Assembly (NCBI GenBank): GCA_019247865.1
Contig: JAFBAJ010000853.1
Coordinates: 1 to 8,469, forward strand
DNA: 8,469 bases
Direction of reading: 5' to 3'
DNA from: Acidobacteriota bacterium
Lineage (GTDB): Bacteria > Acidobacteriota > Blastocatellia > Pyrinomonadales > Pyrinomonadaceae
The notes under the pieces are model-generated. The model worked only from the letters and a program-made list of their open reading frames with translations. It was not told the origin of the DNA and made no database searches. Position 1 is the stretch's first letter, and the number at the start of each line of letters is the position of its first letter. Made by a program: the position numbers and the translations under genes. This document shows positions 6,097 to 8,469 of this stretch, piece by piece.

Positions 6097-6509
6097 CCGG
6101 CAGGGACGTGAGGGCAACTGAAATTAAGATCGGATTCGCTGGCAGGTCTGCGAATGTGTTGGCAAATGGCACATGCCTGGAGCCTCAAAGGGCTATCCTG
6201 TTTTACTGAGACCTGAGATATGTAGATGTCCACAAACAATTATTCTTTCCCCCTTCTTTCTCAAACCTGGCGTGAAGTTGGCGTAGTGACGAGTCAGTAA
6301 TTGCCAATATTAACTGTGCTTTGACGGCTGACAAATGGTTAAATTCTCGGCAATTCTTATTACGTCCTTTCTTTCCAGCTTTTTAATCAGATAACCTAAA
6401 GCATCGACACTGGACGACCGTTCGCCCTCGGCGGCGAAGGGCGCGTGCGCTTCGATTTGGCGTATACTGTCGGGAGTTCGCCCGGATCGTTCTTGTAGGA
6501 GAAACTGTC
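6097..6509. other. Gene-free stretch before the transporter
   Basis: No convincing coding frame on either strand. Features seen: AATTGCC (6299-6305) inversely repeated as GGCAATT (6349-6355); a hairpin TTCGCC/GGCGAA with a 6-base loop (6421-6438); a possible -10 TATACT (6463-6468) without a good -35; a small CGGG/CCCG hairpin (6471-6484); and the transporter's Shine-Dalgarno AGGAGA (6497-6502). I recognise no known riboswitch or NikR-type operator. The part nearest the PEP-mutase-like gene is AT-rich and may be decayed sequence. Confidence 0.5.
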
Positions 6510-7244
6510 TTGACATCGCTCAGTGCATTCGGCCTGCTTGGCATCGGTCTTGTCTTTGGACTCAAGCATGCGACCGAGGCCGATCACATCGTTGCCGTCT
6601 CGACCATCGTCAGTGAGCAGCGAAACCTTCTGCGGTCGGCTCTGATCGGCGCGCTGTGGGGCGTGGGCCATACGGCTGCGCTCATCGCGGTGGGCATCCT
6701 CGTGCTTGTGCTGCGTGTGGCGATCCCCGAAGGCATCGCCAGGTGGCTGGAGTTCGGTGTGGCCCTGATGATTATCGCGCTGGGCGCGGGAGCGCTCGTG
6801 CGTGCGCTCAATCGCCGCCGCGACGTGCATCTGCATCAACACCAGCACGACGGCGTCTCGCACGTCCACGTCCATTTTCACGAGCACGGGACAGAGCACA
6901 CTGGAGCCGTCAGCACGCATTCACATGCAGTCTTGCGAATGGGCCTCAAGCCGCTCCTCGTCGGGGCTGTGCATGGCCTCGCGGGTTCCGCGGCGCTCAC
7001 GCTGCTGGTGCTGACGCAGATCGATTCGGTCGCGCTCGGCCTCGGCTATCTGGCCGTGTTCGGCCTCGGCTCCATCTTAGGCATGCTCCTGATGTCGGGG
7101 CTGATCGGGCTGCCCTTCGCGCTCAGCGCGCGCAGGCTGGGCGGCCTGCATTACGGCCTGCAAACCGTCGCCGGAGCGCTGAGCATCGTCTTCGGCCTGT
7201 GGTATGCCTATGAGGCCGCCATCGAGAGCGGCCTCTGGCGTTAA
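6510..7244 (+). CDS. Small NiCoT/UreH-type nickel/cobalt transporter
   Basis: A 244-residue inner-membrane protein that begins with TTG. AGGAGA lies 7 bases upstream and the family N-terminus starts directly after it. The NiCoT signature HX4DH is present as H20-ATEA-D25-H26 in the first membrane region (GLKHATEADHIVAV). Other family segments are GALWGVGHTAAL (48-59) and GAVHGLAGSAALTLL (152-166). About six membrane segments are visible near 5-20, 44-70, 77-100, 145-170, 176-203 and 215-238. The loop at 107-139 holds 12 histidines and is probably a metal-binding cytoplasmic loop. Length and pattern match UreH-like short members rather than full eight-helix NiCoT proteins. Nickel or cobalt uptake is likely, but the metal and direction cannot be set from sequence. 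No nickel enzyme gene is adjacent. It converges on the alkene reductase gene with 22 bases between them. Confidence 0.85.
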   Translation: MTSLSAFGLLGIGLVFGLKHATEADHIVAVSTIVSEQRNLLRSALIGALWGVGHTAALIAVGILVLVLRVAIPEGIARWLEFGVALMIIALGAGALVRALNRRRDVHLHQHQHDGVSHVHVHFHEHGTEHTGAVSTHSHAVLRMGLKPLLVGAVHGLAGSAALTLLVLTQIDSVALGLGYLAVFGLGSILGMLLMSGLIGLPFALSARRLGGLHYGLQTVAGALSIVFGLWYAYEAAIESGLWR

Positions 7245-7266
7245 CTCATCGCGGCAGATGTCAGGA

Positions 7267-8328
7267 CTACACAGACTGTGTGAGAGCCGGGTAGTCCGTG
7301 TAGCCGCGCTCGCCGGGCGTGTAAAAAGTTGATTGGTCCGGTTCGTTGAGGGGCGCGTTGCGTTTGAATCTCTCCGGCAGATCCGGGTTCGAGATAAACT
7401 TTACGCCGTAGACGACTGCGTCCGCCAGGCCGCGCGCTAAAAGCTCTTCGCCGGATTCCTTCGTCAGGCTCGCCCCGGCGAAATAGACGCCCTCGTAAAG
7501 CGGGCGCAGTTTCTCGTGCCAGCCTTCGCCAGTGAAGTCGCCGACGTGTATGTAGGCCAGACCTTTCTCGTTCAAACGCGGCAGGATGTACGTGTAGAGC
7601 TGGTCTGCGTCCAGTTCTTCGAGGTCGTTGAACTTCATGCGCGGCGAGAATTTTACTCCCACACGCTCAGCGCCGATGGCGTCGCTCATCGCGTCCAGCA
7701 CTTCAAACAGGAATCTGGCGCGGTTCTCAATCGAGCCGCCGTACTCGTCCGTCCGCAGATTCACGTTCGTCGTCAGGAACTGCTGCACGAGATAGCCGCT
7801 CGCCGCGTGCAGCTCGACGCCGTCAAAGCCCGCGCGGATGGCATTCCCGGCCGCCGCGGCGAAGTCCCCGACGATCTCTGCGATCTCTGCTTGTGTCAGC
7901 TCGCGCGGCGTGACGAACTCCTTCATCCCCTGATCCGTGTAGTTGCTCCCTTTCGCGCGGACGGCGCTCGGCGCGACCGGCTGGACGTTGCCCGGCAGAA
8001 AGTCCGGCAGGGCGATGCGGCCTGTGTGAAAGACCTGCATGAAGATCTTTCCTCCGCGCGCATGCACCGCGTCGGTGACGGGTCGCCAGCTTTCGATCTG
8101 CTCGGCGGTATAAATGCCGGGCGTGCGAATGTAGCCTTTCGCCATCGGCGAGATGTTGGTCGCTTCGGTAATGATGAGTCCGGCCGAAGCGCGCTGGCGA
8201 TAATATTCGGCGACGAAAGCGGGCTGCACGCCTGCATCGTCGGCGCGGCTGCGCGTCATCGGGGCCATGATGATGCGATTGTCCAGTTCCAGATTTCCCA
8301 GTCTGATGGGTTCAAAAAGCGTCGGCAT
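7267..8328 (-). CDS. Old Yellow Enzyme-family alkene reductase (NemA-like)
   Basis: A 353-residue FMN-dependent TIM-barrel oxidoreductase that would reduce activated C=C bonds of enones, maleimides or nitro compounds with NAD(P)H. The start at 8328 has GGAGGAA (plus 8335-8341) 6 bases upstream and gives the standard MPTLFEPIRLGNLELDNRI beginning; an upstream ATG at 8355 is in frame but less likely. Family segments are MAPMTRSR (21-28, T25 near the flavin), EYYRQRASAGLIITEAT (41-57), FHTGR (100-104), VELHAASGYL (171-180) with H174 and Y179, and TDEYGGSIENRARF (193-206). Several usual active-site residues differ: Phe at 100 where Trp is common, Ser177 where His or Asn normally pairs with H174, K226 where an FMN-contacting Arg is usual, and GVKF (308-311) in place of the phosphate-binding GR motif. 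It may be co-transcribed with an upstream gene ending 23 bases away. Confidence 0.92.
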   Translation of the reverse strand: MPTLFEPIRLGNLELDNRIIMAPMTRSRADDAGVQPAFVAEYYRQRASAGLIITEATNISPMAKGYIRTPGIYTAEQIESWRPVTDAVHARGGKIFMQVFHTGRIALPDFLPGNVQPVAPSAVRAKGSNYTDQGMKEFVTPRELTQAEIAEIVGDFAAAAGNAIRAGFDGVELHAASGYLVQQFLTTNVNLRTDEYGGSIENRARFLFEVLDAMSDAIGAERVGVKFSPRMKFNDLEELDADQLYTYILPRLNEKGLAYIHVGDFTGEGWHEKLRPLYEGVYFAGASLTKESGEELLARGLADAVVYGVKFISNPDLPERFKRNAPLNEPDQSTFYTPGERGYTDYPALTQSV

Positions 8329-8351
8329 CAAATCTTCCTCCATAAAAGTTT

Positions 8352-8468
8352 TCAAGCTCCTGGTAAAAGCGCAGCCGCATCTCTGGCCGTCAGCTCTTTA
8401 TTATAAACGGGTGTGCCGGGCTGTTGGCTGCGCCCTCCTTCATGCAGAAAGCCCGTATCCACCGCGGC
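8352..8468 (-). CDS. Possible C-terminal end of an upstream gene
   Basis: Reading leftward from 8468, one minus-strand frame is open for 38 codons to a TGA at 8352-8354, 23 bases before the alkene reductase start. The peptide includes VDTGFLHEGG and VYNKELTARDAAALLPGA, a composition typical of a soluble protein tail. I do not recognise the family. A second frame is open over part of the same stretch, so the call is weak. If real, it would form an operon with the alkene reductase. Confidence 0.4.
   Translation of the reverse strand, partial: AAVDTGFLHEGGRSQQPGTPVYNKELTARDAAALLPGA
8400..8405 (-). promoter_or_regulatory. Possible -10 box for the alkene reductase gene
   Basis: TATAAT on the minus strand lies about 70 bases upstream of the ATG at 8328. 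The -35 position offers only CCAACA (three of six matches, 16-base spacer). It would fall inside the possible upstream coding tail at 8352-8468, so the two calls compete. The MocR-type repeat is not found here. Confidence 0.3.
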
Positions 8469-8469
8469 A

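Noticed and set aside
6097..6509. Metal-sensing riboswitch or NikR operator ahead of the transporter
   Set aside because: Only small unconnected hairpins were found; no conserved riboswitch core and no GTATGA-type inverted repeat.
6396..6920. Minus-strand open frame overlapping the transporter start
   Set aside because: Its His/Asp/Arg-rich translation is the complement of the transporter's codons, and it would hide the transporter's Shine-Dalgarno and HX4DH motif.
7269..7281. ACACA-GAC-TGTGT palindrome at the end of the alkene reductase gene as a terminator
   Set aside because: It overlaps the stop and the last coding codons, has a short stem and no U-run on either strand.
7516..8406. Plus-strand open frame of about 296 codons opposite the alkene reductase
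   Set aside because: Antisense shadow of a strongly supported Old Yellow Enzyme gene; its sequence is low in recognisable motifs.

Overview
This is a bacterial chromosomal segment with moderate-to-high GC, short intergenic gaps and mixed ATG/TTG starts. A DUF2911 protein, secreted small proteins, a MocR-type regulator and an alkene reductase together fit a soil bacterium such as an Acidobacteriota member (Blastocatellia-like). That placement is inferred from gene content only. No mobile element, CRISPR array, rRNA or tRNA was seen.

Layout. Positions 1-851 (-) hold most of a secreted DUF2911 protein that runs off the left edge. Positions 954-1817 (-) encode an exported UlaG/UPF0173-like metallo-beta-lactamase-fold hydrolase. 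Positions 2083-2622 (+) encode an exported NTF2/SnoaL-like protein, divergent from the hydrolase. Positions 2742-4235 (-) encode a MocR (GntR-HTH plus aminotransferase-fold) regulator, divergent from a pyridoxamine-phosphate-oxidase-like flavoprotein at 4413-5069 (+). Positions 5124-5951 (-) encode a PEP mutase/isocitrate lyase superfamily enzyme. After a 558-base gene-free stretch come a small NiCoT/UreH-type Ni/Co transporter at 6510-7244 (+) and an Old Yellow Enzyme-family alkene reductase at 7267-8328 (-). The right edge may carry the last 38 codons of another minus-strand gene.

The main result is a repeated promoter/operator architecture. Upstream of four transcription units (hydrolase, NTF2-like, mocR/flavoprotein and PEP-mutase-like) lies the same element: AATTGG, then AACTGG (GAGTGG in one copy) exactly 24 bases later. 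In three of the four, GCCAAT follows at a fixed further distance. Promoter hexamers sit at matching positions in the two best copies. MocR proteins typically bind direct repeats, and the best copy lies in mocR's own divergent promoter region. The simplest reading is a local MocR regulon of five genes spanning about 954-5951. Its members would be two cytoplasmic enzymes (flavin-type and PEP-mutase-type), two exported proteins and the regulator. The effector and pathway are unknown. The transporter and alkene reductase lack the element and look like separate units.
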